This document shows, piece by piece, positions 8,850 to 16,378 of a DNA stretch of 24,923 nt. Source of the DNA: Streptococcus vestibularis ATCC 49124 (GTDB lineage Bacteria > Bacillota > Bacilli > Lactobacillales > Streptococcaceae). Position numbers and translations under genes: made by a program. The DNA lies in the NCBI RefSeq assembly GCF_000188295.1, contig NZ_GL831112.1, positions 1,098,142 to 1,123,064 on the forward strand, in the 5' to 3' direction. The notes beneath the pieces are model-generated. The model searched no databases. It saw only the letters and a list, made by a program, of their open reading frames with translations, and was not told where the DNA came from. Position 1 is the stretch's first letter, and each line of letters opens with the position of its first letter.

Positions 8850-9502
8850 TAAGCTTCTCCTCTTTCTGCTAGATATTTTTCAAGTCCTTTTTGGCGCAAA
8901 TGGCAGGCAGGACATTCCCCACAACCAGTCCCAATAATACCGTTATAACAAGTCAGTGTTTTTTCACGAACATAGTCAAAAGCTCCTAGTTGGTCAGCCA
9001 AAGCCCAAGTCTCAGCCTTATCTAACCACATAAGAGGAGTCTGAATAACAAAGTCATAGGCCATAGCAAGGTTGAGTGTGACATTAAGTGATTTGACAAA
9101 AACATCACGACAGTCTGGATAACCAGAAAAGTCTGTCTCACAAACACCCGTAATAATGTCAGTAATACCACGTTGCTTGGCTAGAACAGCTGCAAAAGAA
9201 AGGAAAAGATGATTACGCCCGTCCACAAAAGTATTAGGAACTTCACCTTCTTCTGCCTCAATCTCAAGATCAGATGTTAAGGCATTTTCAGTGATTTGAC
9301 CAAGCAAAGACATATCCAAAACATGATGCTTTAGCCCTTGTTCTTGCGCAATTTCTTTAGCTACTTCAATTTCCAAGCTATGACGTTGCCCGTAAGCAAA
9401 GGTAACTAGTTCAACAGTTTCATAATGTTTTAAAGCCCAAAATAGGCAAGTAGTAGAATCTTGACCGCCACTAAAGACGACCAAAGCTGATTGACGTTTC
9501 AT
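8849..9502 (-). CDS. queC: 7-cyano-7-deazaguanine synthase QueC
   Basis: QueC is an ATP-dependent amide/nitrile-forming enzyme that makes preQ0 from 7-carboxy-7-deazaguanine and ammonia. The 217-residue protein has the PP-loop SGGQDS at residues 11-16. It has a zinc site built from Cys185 (LTCYNG), Cys194, Cys197 and Cys200 (CGECPAC). I chose the ATG at 9502: it has an AGAGGA ribosome site seven bases upstream and gives the family's [13 protein letters not shown] start. The open frame continues 34 codons upstream, but that stretch is the riboswitch leader and not coding. It is the first gene of queC-D-E-F and is probably controlled by premature termination in its leader. Confidence 0.95.
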   Translation of the reverse strand: MKRQSALVVFSGGQDSTTCLFWALKHYETVELVTFAYGQRHSLEIEVAKEIAQEQGLKHHVLDMSLLGQITENALTSDLEIEAEEGEVPNTFVDGRNHLFLSFAAVLAKQRGITDIITGVCETDFSGYPDCRDVFVKSLNVTLNLAMAYDFVIQTPLMWLDKAETWALADQLGAFDYVREKTLTCYNGIIGTGCGECPACHLRQKGLEKYLAERGEA

Positions 9503-9537
9503 AATATTCCTCTTTATTCGTGATGTCTGAGACACAT

Positions 9538-9559
9538 AAAAAGGCCCCTTGGGGGAGCC
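9538..9559 (-). terminator. Regulatory terminator in the que leader
   Basis: GGCTCC and GGGGCC form a six-pair stem (one G-U) around a CCCAA loop at 9559-9543, followed directly by TTTTT. It lies upstream of queC and after the riboswitch aptamer. Its left arm is shared with the proposed antiterminator, so it is a conditional terminator and not the end of another gene. Confidence 0.8.
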
Positions 9560-9589
9560 AAAAAAACGCCAGTAATGGTTTTTTTTAGC
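9557..9589 (-). promoter_or_regulatory. Antiterminator stem of the que leader
   Basis: GCTAAAAAAA (9589-9580) pairs over ten positions, one of them G-U, with TTTTTTTGGC (9566-9557). GGGA at 9602-9599 can add four pairs with TCCC at 9556-9553. This structure uses the A-rich 3' tail of the aptamer and the left arm of the terminator, so it is exclusive with both. Confidence 0.65.
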
Positions 9590-9610
9590 GATGGTGTCTC
9601 CCAAACATCG
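9576..9610 (-). promoter_or_regulatory. Predicted preQ1-I riboswitch aptamer
   Basis: On the minus strand a five-pair stem CGATG/CATCG (9610-9606 with 9593-9589) closes a 12-base loop TTTGGGAGACAC. It is followed by an A-rich tail CTAAAAAAAACCA. This is the preQ1-I layout: a short P1, a loop ending in ACAC whose final C would pair with preQ1, and a poly-A strand lying in the P1 groove. A pseudoknot P2 forms between loop TGG (9603-9601) and tail CCA (9578-9576). The Bacillus queC aptamer has the same 12-base loop length and the same ACAC end. The ligand fits the downstream queCDEF genes. P1 and loop bases differ from the commonest consensus, so I rate it likely and not certain. Confidence 0.75.
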
Positions 9611-9634
9611 AAAATGATTTATCCTTAATAGGAT

Positions 9635-9640
9635 ATCATA
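9635..9640 (-). promoter_or_regulatory. Possible -10 of the que operon promoter
   Basis: TATGAT (9640 to 9635) is the best -10 between the ridA terminator and the aptamer and would start the RNA about 18 bases before P1. No good -35 is visible at the usual spacing; TTGGCT lies 19 bases away inside the ridA terminator. A second choice, GATAAA with TTAACT, would start the RNA right at the aptamer. Confidence 0.35.
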
Positions 9641-9648
9641 GTTAAGAT

Positions 9649-9675
9649 AAAAAGAAAAGAGCCAAGACTCTCTTC
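9649..9675 (-). terminator. Terminator of ridA
   Basis: GAAGAGAG and CTCTTTTC (9675-9654) form an eight-pair stem with one G-U around a TCTTGG loop, followed by TTTTTAT. It begins almost at the ridA stop codon and separates ridA from the que leader. Confidence 0.8.
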
Positions 9676-9676
9676 C

Positions 9677-10057
9677 TTAATCAATCTCAGCAATAACTTC
9701 GATTTCGATTTTAACATCTTTTGGCAAGCGTGCTACTTCCACCGCAGAACGTGCAGGAAAGTCAGATGTAAATGCAGTCGCATAAACCTCGTTAAATGGA
9801 ACAAAATCATTGATGTCGCTAAGGAAACAAGTTGTTTTGACAACATGGTCAAAGTCTGTTCCAGCTTCCGCCAAAATTGCACCAACATTTTTAAGGACTT
9901 GTTCTGTTTGTTCTTGAATCGTTTCACCAATGATTTCACCTGTTTCTGGTGACAATGGTACTTGGCCAGATGCAAACAAAAGATTTCCTACGATTTTACC
10001 TTGAACATAAGGTCCAATTGCAGCTGGTGCTTTATCAGTATGAATAGTTTTTGCCAT
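9677..10057 (-). CDS. ridA: RidA, 2-iminobutanoate/2-iminopropanoate deaminase
   Basis: RidA (YjgF/YER057c/UK114) hydrolyses reactive enamine and imine intermediates released by PLP enzymes such as threonine dehydratase, preventing damage to other PLP enzymes. The 126-residue protein has the family length. Tyr17 (GPYVQG), Arg103 (FPARSAVEV) and Glu120 (IEIEVIA) match the conserved pocket residues, Arg103 holding the substrate carboxylate. A good AAGGAG ribosome site precedes the ATG. It stands alone between its own promoter (10087-10115) and terminator (9649-9675). The nearby aminotransferase gene is a PLP enzyme, but no special link can be shown. Confidence 0.93.
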   Translation of the reverse strand: MAKTIHTDKAPAAIGPYVQGKIVGNLLFASGQVPLSPETGEIIGETIQEQTEQVLKNVGAILAEAGTDFDHVVKTTCFLSDINDFVPFNEVYATAFTSDFPARSAVEVARLPKDVKIEIEVIAEID

Positions 10058-10086
10058 GATAATTCTCCTTCGACTAGTATGTTGTT

Positions 10087-10115
10087 ATTATAGCAAAATA
10101 TTCTGAAAATTGAAA
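10087..10115 (-). promoter_or_regulatory. Promoter of ridA
   Basis: TATAAT (10092 to 10087) preceded by TGC forms an extended -10. TTTCAA lies 17 bases upstream as a weak -35. The ridA ATG is 30 bases downstream of the -10. Confidence 0.65.
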
Positions 10116-10131
10116 CAGGTATTTTCAAAAA

Positions 10132-10162
10132 GAAAAGAATTAGCTCCAAACTAATCCTTCTC
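10132..10162 (-). terminator. Terminator of the dinG-ypmB-aspC-asnS-lipoprotein unit
   Basis: A 12-pair stem with two G-U pairs (arms 10162-10151 and 10143-10132) around a TTTGGAG loop is followed by TTTTT. It begins four bases after the lipoprotein stop codon and is the strongest intrinsic terminator in the window. Confidence 0.85.
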
Positions 10163-10165
10163 TTA

Positions 10166-10573
10166 TTATTTCATATACTTTTTGACATAGTCATAGTATT
10201 CTGGTTTTTCCTTTTTATTGAGTGCAAAGAGCATTTGCCCTTTCAGAGGCTCCTTGTCATCATTAGGTTGTAAAAAGAGGGCTGTTTCTTTTGATTTTGT
10301 TGGGAAAAATATCGTATAAGTCGTCTCTTTCCCTTGATCTTTTACTTTTAACGAAAAATAGGTAAAGTCAGCTTTAGATTTCGGACCATCCACTGTATAG
10401 TTATAAACCTGCTCACCAATCTTGAACTTATCTTTCTTAAAGACAATCGTATAATCCTTCTTTAAGGCATCTTGTGCCTGCCAGTCACCCTCTAGTGAGG
10501 GAGCAGACTTGCTACAAGCTACCATTGAAACCATACAAAGTAAGGCCAAAAGACCGAGTAACCATCTTTTCAT
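10166..10573 (-). CDS. Small predicted lipoprotein of unknown function
   Basis: I do not recognise a named family. The 135-residue protein begins with a lipoprotein signal peptide (MKRWLLGLLALLCMVSMVAC) whose lipobox gives Cys20 as the first residue of the mature, lipid-anchored protein. The mature part starts SKSAPSLEGDWQAQDA and then alternates short hydrophobic and lysine-rich stretches, suggesting a small beta-rich domain. A GDW motif near its start resembles the beginning of lipocalin-like or stress-sensing streptococcal lipoproteins, but this is weak. It starts 26 bases after asnS with a TAGGAG ribosome site and no terminator between, so it is co-transcribed. A strong terminator follows it. 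Confidence 0.8.
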   Translation of the reverse strand: MKRWLLGLLALLCMVSMVACSKSAPSLEGDWQAQDALKKDYTIVFKKDKFKIGEQVYNYTVDGPKSKADFTYFSLKVKDQGKETTYTIFFPTKSKETALFLQPNDDKEPLKGQMLFALNKKEKPEYYDYVKKYMK

Positions 10574-10599
10574 ACTTTTGCACTCCTAAAGAATTTTAC

Positions 10600-11946
10600 T
10601 TATGGTTTGATACGGTGCAACATACGTGGGAATGGAATAGCTTCACGGATGTGTTTTGTTCCAGCTACGAAAGTAACCATACGTTCAATACCGATACCAA
10701 AACCACCGTGTGGTACTGAACCATATTTACGAAGGTCAAGGTAGAATTCGTATTCTGAACGGTCCATTCCGAGTTCATCCATTTTAGCTACAAGAGCATC
10801 GTAGTCATCTTCACGCATTGAACCACCGATGATTTCACCATAACCTTCTGGTGCCAAAAGGTCTGCACAAAGAACACGATCAGGATTACCAGGAACTGGT
10901 TTCATGTAGAAGGCCTTGAAACTTGCTGGATAATTAACAACGAATGTTGGAACACCAAAATAGTTCGAAATCCAAGTTTCGTGTGGTGAACCAAAGTCAT
11001 CTCCATGTTCAAGGTGCTCATAATCTGTATCTTCATCATTTTCATGTGCTTGAAGAAGATCAATTGCTTCATCATAAGATACACGCTTGAATGGCTCAGC
11101 AATGTATTTCTTAAGAAGATCTACGTCACGTTCAAGAATTTCAAGAGCTTGTGGCGCACGATCAATAACACCTTGAATAAGCGCTTTAACATATGCTTCT
11201 TGCAAGTCAAGAGACTCATCATGTGACAAGAACGAATACTCGGCATCCATCATCCAGAACTCAGTCAAGTGACGACGTGTTTTTGATTTTTCGGCACGGA
11301 AAACAGGACCAAAGTCAAAGACACGACCAAGAGCCATAGCACCAGCCTCAAGGTAAAGCTGACCAGATTGGCTTAGGTAAGCAGGTGTACCAAAGTAATC
11401 CGTTTCAAATAATTCTGTTGAATCTTCAGCTGCATTTCCCGACAAAATTGGACTATCAAATTTGATGAAACCATTTTTATCAAAGAATTCGTAAGTTGCG
11501 TAAATAATCGCATTACGAATTTGTTGAACAGCCATTTGTTTACGTGAACGCAACCAAAGGTGACGATTATCCATCAAGAAGTCAGTTCCGTGTTCTTTTG
11601 GTGTGATTGGGTAATCATGTGATTCACCGATGACTTCTACTGCTGTCACATCCAACTCGTAACCAAATTTTGAACGTTCGTCTTCTTTGACCACACCAGT
11701 CACATAAACTGATGTTTCTTGGCTAAGGCGTTTAACAGTATCAAATTTTTCAGTACCTTCTTCTTCACCGTATTTTTCGATGAAGTTAGGTTTGAAAGCT
11801 ACCGCTTGGAAAAAGGCAGTTCCATCACGCAATTGAAGAAAGGCCAATTTCCCTTTACCTGATTTGTTAGCTACCCATGCACCGATAGTGATTTCTTCGC
11901 CCACGTGTTTAGGCACATCAATAATTGAAACTAATTGTTTAGACAT
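10600..11946 (-). CDS. asnS: Asparaginyl-tRNA synthetase
   Basis: This class IIb synthetase charges tRNA-Asn with asparagine. The 448-residue protein has an N-terminal OB-fold anticodon-binding domain (about residues 15-110, including [20 protein letters not shown]) and a class II catalytic core. Motif 2 is [20 protein letters not shown] and motif 3 is [12 protein letters not shown] close to the C-terminus. Length and motifs are normal. The ribosome site is a modest AAAGAGAAG. It follows aspC by 37 bases, the Bacillus order ypmB-aspB-asnS. Aspartate made by AspC is one amination away from asparagine, so the pairing is metabolically sensible. No T-box leader is present before it. Confidence 0.96.
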   Translation of the reverse strand: MSKQLVSIIDVPKHVGEEITIGAWVANKSGKGKLAFLQLRDGTAFFQAVAFKPNFIEKYGEEEGTEKFDTVKRLSQETSVYVTGVVKEDERSKFGYELDVTAVEVIGESHDYPITPKEHGTDFLMDNRHLWLRSRKQMAVQQIRNAIIYATYEFFDKNGFIKFDSPILSGNAAEDSTELFETDYFGTPAYLSQSGQLYLEAGAMALGRVFDFGPVFRAEKSKTRRHLTEFWMMDAEYSFLSHDESLDLQEAYVKALIQGVIDRAPQALEILERDVDLLKKYIAEPFKRVSYDEAIDLLQAHENDEDTDYEHLEHGDDFGSPHETWISNYFGVPTFVVNYPASFKAFYMKPVPGNPDRVLCADLLAPEGYGEIIGGSMREDDYDALVAKMDELGMDRSEYEFYLDLRKYGSVPHGGFGIGIERMVTFVAGTKHIREAIPFPRMLHRIKP

Positions 11947-11983
11947 GTAATTACTTCTCTTTTCTTTTGATTTATATTAAAAT

Positions 11984-13165
11984 TTATTTTTCCATAAATG
12001 CTTTGATACGACGAACAGCCTCTTTCAGAGTATCTAAATCTGTAGCATAACTAAAACGAATATTTTCAGGAGCACCAAATCCCGCACCTGTCACTAAAGC
12101 TACCTCTGCCTCTTCAAGGATGGCATTGGTAAAATCATTGACATCTGTATAGCCTTTGATTTCCATAGCTTTTTTAACATTAGGGAAAAGGTAAAAGGCA
12201 CCTTGAGGTTTGATAACTTCAAATCCGGGTACTTCAGCCAAGAGTGGATAAATCGTATTTAAACGTTCTTCAAAGGCTTGACGCATCTCTTCGATAGAAG
12301 ACTGATCACCGGTTAAAGCTTCAATAGCAGCGTATTGAGAAACTGCTGTAAGATTTGATGTTGTTTGGCTAATAATCTTCGCCATTCCTGAAATAATTTC
12401 TGGATCTCCTACAGCAAATCCCACGCGCCAACCTGTCATAGCATAGGTCTTAGAAACGCCATTAATCACAATTGTTTGCTTACGAATAGCATCTGACAAG
12501 CTTGAAATTGGTGTGAAAGTATTGCCATTATAGACCAATCGGCCATAAATGTCATCAGCTAAAATCAAAATATCGTGCTCAACCGCCCAGTCACCAATTG
12601 CTTGCAATTCTTCCTTACTATAAATCATTCCTGTTGGATTTGATGGAGAATTAAGCAAGACAACTTTAGTTTTTTCAGTACGGGCTGCTTCAAGTTGTTC
12701 AACCGTTGCTTTAAAGTGATTAGCTTCAGTCGTTTGGAAAGTGACCGGAACACCTTCAACCATTTTAACTTGGTCTACGTAAGAAACCCAGCAAGGTGTT
12801 GGAATAATGACTTCATCACCAGGATTGATAACCGTAGCAAAGAAAGCATATAAGATAAACTTCGCACCAGTGCCAACAACAACCTCATTTGGTTTTACAG
12901 CATAGCCATAGAAGTTTTCCATGTAAGTGCTAATCTCATCCTTAAGTTCTGGGAGTCCAGAAGCTACGGTATAGAAACTTGCCTTACCATTTTCAATAGA
13001 GGCAATGGCAGCATCTTGAATGTTCTTAGGTGTCACAAAATCTGGTTCACCAAGTGTCAAACTCAAGATATCACGTCCTTGAGCTTTAAGAGCTTTAGCA
13101 CGCGCACTGGCAGCTAAAGTAACACTTTCTTCCATTTGTAATACACGATTTGATAATTTTGTCAT
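11984..13165 (-). CDS. aspC: Aspartate aminotransferase, class I/II PLP-dependent
   Basis: The enzyme interconverts aspartate and 2-oxoglutarate with oxaloacetate and glutamate. The 393-residue protein is of the Bacillus AspB (I-gamma-like) type. Lys239 in VSKTYAMTGWRVG is the PLP Schiff base. Asp204 in ILADDIYG and Asn176 in NSPSNPTG are the cofactor-binding residues, and the GTGAKF motif near residue 100 belongs to the PLP phosphate loop. I chose ATG 13165, which gives the family start MTKLSNRVLQMEES and has GGAAGGA upstream. Longer frames to 13213 overlap ypmB and have no homology. The stop of ypmB is only five bases away, so translation is likely coupled. Confidence 0.93.
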   Translation of the reverse strand: MTKLSNRVLQMEESVTLAASARAKALKAQGRDILSLTLGEPDFVTPKNIQDAAIASIENGKASFYTVASGLPELKDEISTYMENFYGYAVKPNEVVVGTGAKFILYAFFATVINPGDEVIIPTPCWVSYVDQVKMVEGVPVTFQTTEANHFKATVEQLEAARTEKTKVVLLNSPSNPTGMIYSKEELQAIGDWAVEHDILILADDIYGRLVYNGNTFTPISSLSDAIRKQTIVINGVSKTYAMTGWRVGFAVGDPEIISGMAKIISQTTSNLTAVSQYAAIEALTGDQSSIEEMRQAFEERLNTIYPLLAEVPGFEVIKPQGAFYLFPNVKKAMEIKGYTDVNDFTNAILEEAEVALVTGAGFGAPENIRFSYATDLDTLKEAVRRIKAFMEK

Positions 13166-13169
13166 TTCA

Positions 13170-13652
13170 TTATAGTCCTTCCACTTTAATAACCTGACCT
13201 GAGATAAAATCAACCAGATAATACTGGGTTCCTGACTTCACTTCCCAAATAGGAGTTTTGCCATATTTTCCTAGGTGGACATAGGATATATCCTTAGCAC
13301 CATAGGCTTTAGCTGCTTTTTTAGCCACTGACTTACTAATACCATCCGATTGCTTGTAGATATCAACCTCACCTGAATCATGACTCACGATAACAGCCAG
13401 TTTCTCACCTTGACCAGACTTTCCAAGAAGTCCGTAGTAGGTTGCCTGACCGTTGTAGATATTAAATTCAGAAACAGTATGAAGATCAGCTTTGGTCTTA
13501 GCTATGGCAATCACTTGCTTCTCAGCATCGACATAGGGCTTTACCGCAACAACTAGCATTGCTGTAATGGACACAATTACAGTCACAACAAGTACAATCA
13601 TTCCAAAAATAAGCTGTTGCTTTTTTGTCCACGGTTGTCGTTGTTTACGCAT
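13170..13652 (-). CDS. ypmB: YpmB-like DUF5590 membrane-anchored protein
   Basis: The 160-residue protein has a basic N-terminus (MRKQRQPWTKKQQ) and then one hydrophobic segment at about residues 15-37. It is likely anchored with the C-terminal part outside the cell. The extracellular part carries a PepSY-like repeat, seen in GKSGQGEKLAVIVSHDSGEV and in YYLVDFISGQVIKV. This matches the DUF5590 domain of Bacillus YpmB, whose gene also stands directly before aspB and asnS. The function is not known; PepSY-type domains are often thought to restrain peptidases, which is only inference here. An AGGAGG ribosome site lies close to the ATG. Confidence 0.85.
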   Translation of the reverse strand: MRKQRQPWTKKQQLIFGMIVLVVTVIVSITAMLVVAVKPYVDAEKQVIAIAKTKADLHTVSEFNIYNGQATYYGLLGKSGQGEKLAVIVSHDSGEVDIYKQSDGISKSVAKKAAKAYGAKDISYVHLGKYGKTPIWEVKSGTQYYLVDFISGQVIKVEGL

Positions 13653-13680
13653 AATGCCTCCTAAAAAAGTTTCTGAATTT

Positions 13681-13709
13681 ATTATATCAGAAAAAGAGAA
13701 ATCTTTACA
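13681..13709 (-). promoter_or_regulatory. Internal promoter before ypmB
   Basis: TATAAT (13686 to 13681) preceded by TGA forms an extended -10; the -35 (TGTAAA, 17 bases upstream) is weak. The 144-base gap between dinG and ypmB also holds a six-pair stem TCTTAG/CTAAGA at 13772-13794 abutting the dinG stop, without a T run. The ypmB-aspC-asnS-lipoprotein genes can thus be transcribed apart from dinG. Confidence 0.6.
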
Positions 13710-13796
13710 TAGCTATATCACTGGTAATAACTATCTTTTTATGACTCAGGAAATGCATAGAAACTCTGTCGTCTTAGAATATCTTTGCCTAAGAAA

Positions 13797-16283
13797 TTAG
13801 CAGTCTTTTTCTAAGAATTCTTGAATGTCCTCTTTCAGCAGCTTAAATGGGGCATGTTTTAGGATGATTTCTTGTGACACTTCCTTTATGAACAGTTTTC
13901 CATAGCTCTTAACTAGGGGACGATTATCCATTAGTAAAATAGCTGATCGCTGTTCTGGTCTTCTTTGGGCACGGCCAATAGCCTGTTTGAAACGTAAAAC
14001 CGTCATCGGGAGACTGTAACTATCAAAAGTACTTCTTCCTTGCTTAGATAACAAAGACTCTATTTTTTGATAGAAAGGATCTTTAGGATTGTCAAAAGGA
14101 AGACGTGTGATAACCTCGATAACCTTATCTTGTTGAGCAAAATCAGCACCCTCCCAGAACGACCCCATACCAAGTAAGAGATTAGTCTCACCTTTATCGA
14201 AACGTTTTTTGACATTAAAAGCTGTCCCATTTTTCTCTTGAGTCAAGTGATGAACTTTCCTATGATCTAACAAATCAGAAACAGCTATCATACTCTTTCG
14301 AGATGTAAATAATACTAAAATAGGATATCCCATTGCAGATAGTTTCTGGAGTCGCTTTGCAATCGCTTCTCCATATTCTTCTTCAGAAGAAACACCAATC
14401 ATAGGCATGGTTTGATCAATCCAGATAGCTTGATTTGGTAAAGTTTCCATTGGAAGCCTTACTTTACGTACCTGACTTAGTCCTAATAAATCAGCCACAT
14501 CGACGTCTGGACCAATATCAATTGTTGCTGAAACGATTAACACTTTTTGAGCACTTGGGAGATAACTTGATAATTTCAATAGCTCCTGACGTGAAGCCTT
14601 TAAATAAGTAACGCGATGTTCCTGATAATAGTCTGTTTCAAGCCAAAAATGACTGTAAAGCGGTGTGTTCAATGGTGACAGCATCTCCATCACATCACTC
14701 TCACCTTCAAGTTCAGAAATGGTTTGAAGCAAACGATTTAATTGCTGTCGATTATACTGCTTCTGAGGGAATCGTTGATGCTCTTGAATTAAATGGCTCA
14801 CTTCAAACTGCAAATTTTCAAGCAAACGCTGTTGCAACAAAGTCTGACTATCACTATCAAGAATACGATGAATCTGTTGCAAAAGAGTCGTAAGATTGAC
14901 TTGATGACGTGAAAACTGTTCCAAAGCCAGAACCATCTTTTGTCCTTCATCAATCACAAGAGTCTTTCCTCGAACAAAATCATGGTCATCTTCCATACGT
15001 GTCAATAGATAAGCATGATTGGTTACAACAACTCTAGCTTCTTGACCTTTTTGATAAGACTGCTTCCAAAAATCGTAACCTGCAAAAAGACTATCTGCCT
15101 TTAGCTTACCATCATGTTTGATTTCATCAAAATAAGCCATGTAGCGTTGTTTCTGTTTAATTTCGTCAAGATCACCAGTTTCGGTTTCAGTCAACCAAAC
15201 TAAAAGTTGCATTTTATAACGATTAATCAAACGGTTACTATCCTGACGTAATAAGGTATGGTAAAAAGCATCTAATTTGATATAGTTCGTTGGTCCTTTG
15301 AGACTATGAAAGCTAATGTTAAAAACTTCTGCTAAGGCCTTAGCCTCCTTACTCATAATCTGATTTTGAAGAAGCTTGGTCGGAACAGCTACTACTACTT
15401 TATCGACATCGGCTTGTGCTAACAAGGGGAGCAGGTAGCCATAGGTTTTCCCGATTCCAGTTTGAGCTTGAATCATTGAAATATCAGTATTGTCAAGTTC
15501 CCTCCTCACTGTCTTCGCAAATTCCTCTTGTTTAGATCTTGATTCCAAACCTAAGAGAGCAATATTAGTTTCAAAATCTTGAGAAAGCTTACGTTCCGAC
15601 ATGTAAGTCAAAGGTCTACGAAGTACGATACCAGATTCCTCAAGCATGACATATTCCTTTGAAAGACTGTTAGTTTTACCTTTTATAGCATCACGAATAA
15701 CCAATTCAGACTCAAAAAGCAAATTATCAGAAAATGTCAAAAGCATATCAATGGTCTGTCTAGGTAAGCTAGCAATCTTATCCATCAAATGAAACAAAAG
15801 CTGTCCTGTAGCTCTCGCATCTTCAATTGCTGTATGAGCTTGTGCTAAGTCAAGATTTAAGACTTGTGATAAATAAGAAAGTTTATATTGTTCTAGCGTC
15901 GGATAAAAGACCTGAGCCAATTCTACCGTATCAACACGTGGTGTCCTTAGTTCGAAGCCCTCCATAAAAAGTGCCTCTGCAAGCAAGTTAGCATCAAATT
16001 TTACATTATGGGCAACAAAAATACAATCCTCAATCAGTTCAAAAATGGTTCTAGCAATTTCTGAGAAATCTGGTGCCTGAGACAACTGTTGATCAGTAAT
16101 TCCTGTTAAGTGAACAATATGATCATCAAGTTCTTGGTGTGGGTTAACGTCACTCGCAAATTCATCAATTACCAGACCGTTTTGCATGATGACAATTCCC
16201 ACCTGAATGATACAAGCCGTTGATGAAGCCGATGTAGCTTCCAAATCAACAATGGCATATTTATTCGTGTTTTTTTCACTCAT
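13797..16283 (-). CDS. dinG: DinG-type protein: DnaQ-like exonuclease fused to XPD-like helicase
   Basis: The 828-residue protein joins two units. Residues 8-165 form a DEDDh 3'-5' exonuclease: Asp13 and Glu15 (IVDLEAT), Asp97 in HNVKFD, and His150 with Asp155 in HTAIEDA. The rest is an SF2 helicase of the DinG/XPD branch with Walker A AQTGIGKT at 273-280, a VIDEGQ box in place of DEAH, and QAIGRAQRR as motif VI. Enteric DinG carries four Fe-S cysteines between Walker A and the DE box; here the matching NYLCL position reads NYIKL and I see no cysteines, as in staphylococcal DinG, which acts as a nuclease. The ATG at 16283 gives the family start; the open frame extends 11 codons upstream through the promoter. 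Confidence 0.92.
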   Translation of the reverse strand: MSEKNTNKYAIVDLEATSASSTACIIQVGIVIMQNGLVIDEFASDVNPHQELDDHIVHLTGITDQQLSQAPDFSEIARTIFELIEDCIFVAHNVKFDANLLAEALFMEGFELRTPRVDTVELAQVFYPTLEQYKLSYLSQVLNLDLAQAHTAIEDARATGQLLFHLMDKIASLPRQTIDMLLTFSDNLLFESELVIRDAIKGKTNSLSKEYVMLEESGIVLRRPLTYMSERKLSQDFETNIALLGLESRSKQEEFAKTVRRELDNTDISMIQAQTGIGKTYGYLLPLLAQADVDKVVVAVPTKLLQNQIMSKEAKALAEVFNISFHSLKGPTNYIKLDAFYHTLLRQDSNRLINRYKMQLLVWLTETETGDLDEIKQKQRYMAYFDEIKHDGKLKADSLFAGYDFWKQSYQKGQEARVVVTNHAYLLTRMEDDHDFVRGKTLVIDEGQKMVLALEQFSRHQVNLTTLLQQIHRILDSDSQTLLQQRLLENLQFEVSHLIQEHQRFPQKQYNRQQLNRLLQTISELEGESDVMEMLSPLNTPLYSHFWLETDYYQEHRVTYLKASRQELLKLSSYLPSAQKVLIVSATIDIGPDVDVADLLGLSQVRKVRLPMETLPNQAIWIDQTMPMIGVSSEEEYGEAIAKRLQKLSAMGYPILVLFTSRKSMIAVSDLLDHRKVHHLTQEKNGTAFNVKKRFDKGETNLLLGMGSFWEGADFAQQDKVIEVITRLPFDNPKDPFYQKIESLLSKQGRSTFDSYSLPMTVLRFKQAIGRAQRRPEQRSAILLMDNRPLVKSYGKLFIKEVSQEIILKHAPFKLLKEDIQEFLEKDC

Positions 16284-16292
16284 AGTGACCTT

Positions 16293-16301
16293 ATTATAGC
16301 A
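16293..16301 (-). promoter_or_regulatory. Extended -10 promoter of dinG
   Basis: TGCTATAAT (16301 to 16293) is a perfect extended -10 with no clear -35. Only nine bases separate it from the dinG ATG, so the RNA should start about three bases before the start codon, leaving no room for a ribosome site. Confidence 0.65.
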
Positions 16302-16342
16302 TATCCAAGACACCAAAAAAAGACAAAACCATCATTCTGATA

Positions 16343-16372
16343 TTGGAAAAAGCCTGAATTTCGTGCTAAACT
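16343..16372 (+). promoter_or_regulatory. Promoter of the MBL-fold hydrolase gene
   Basis: TTGGAA (16343-16348), an 18-base spacer and TAAACT (16367-16372), the latter preceded by TGC as an extended -10. The ATG follows after only six bases (AGAGCT), so transcription would begin at or beside the start codon. Confidence 0.6.
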
Positions 16373-16378
16373 AGAGCT

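Noticed and set aside
9503..9604. The 34-codon upstream extension of queC as coding sequence
   Set aside because: It covers the aptamer, antiterminator and terminator, has no QueC-like residues, and a good ribosome site lies before the ATG at 9502.
9520..9630. A preQ1-II (COG4708) or T-box reading of the que leader
   Set aside because: The compact stem, 12-base loop and poly-A tail fit class I; the larger preQ1-II pseudoknot and the T-box TGGNACCGCGG-like sequence are not visible.
11947..11983. T-box or other amino-acid-responsive leader before asnS
   Set aside because: Only 37 bases separate aspC and asnS, too short for such an element, and none is seen before ypmB either.
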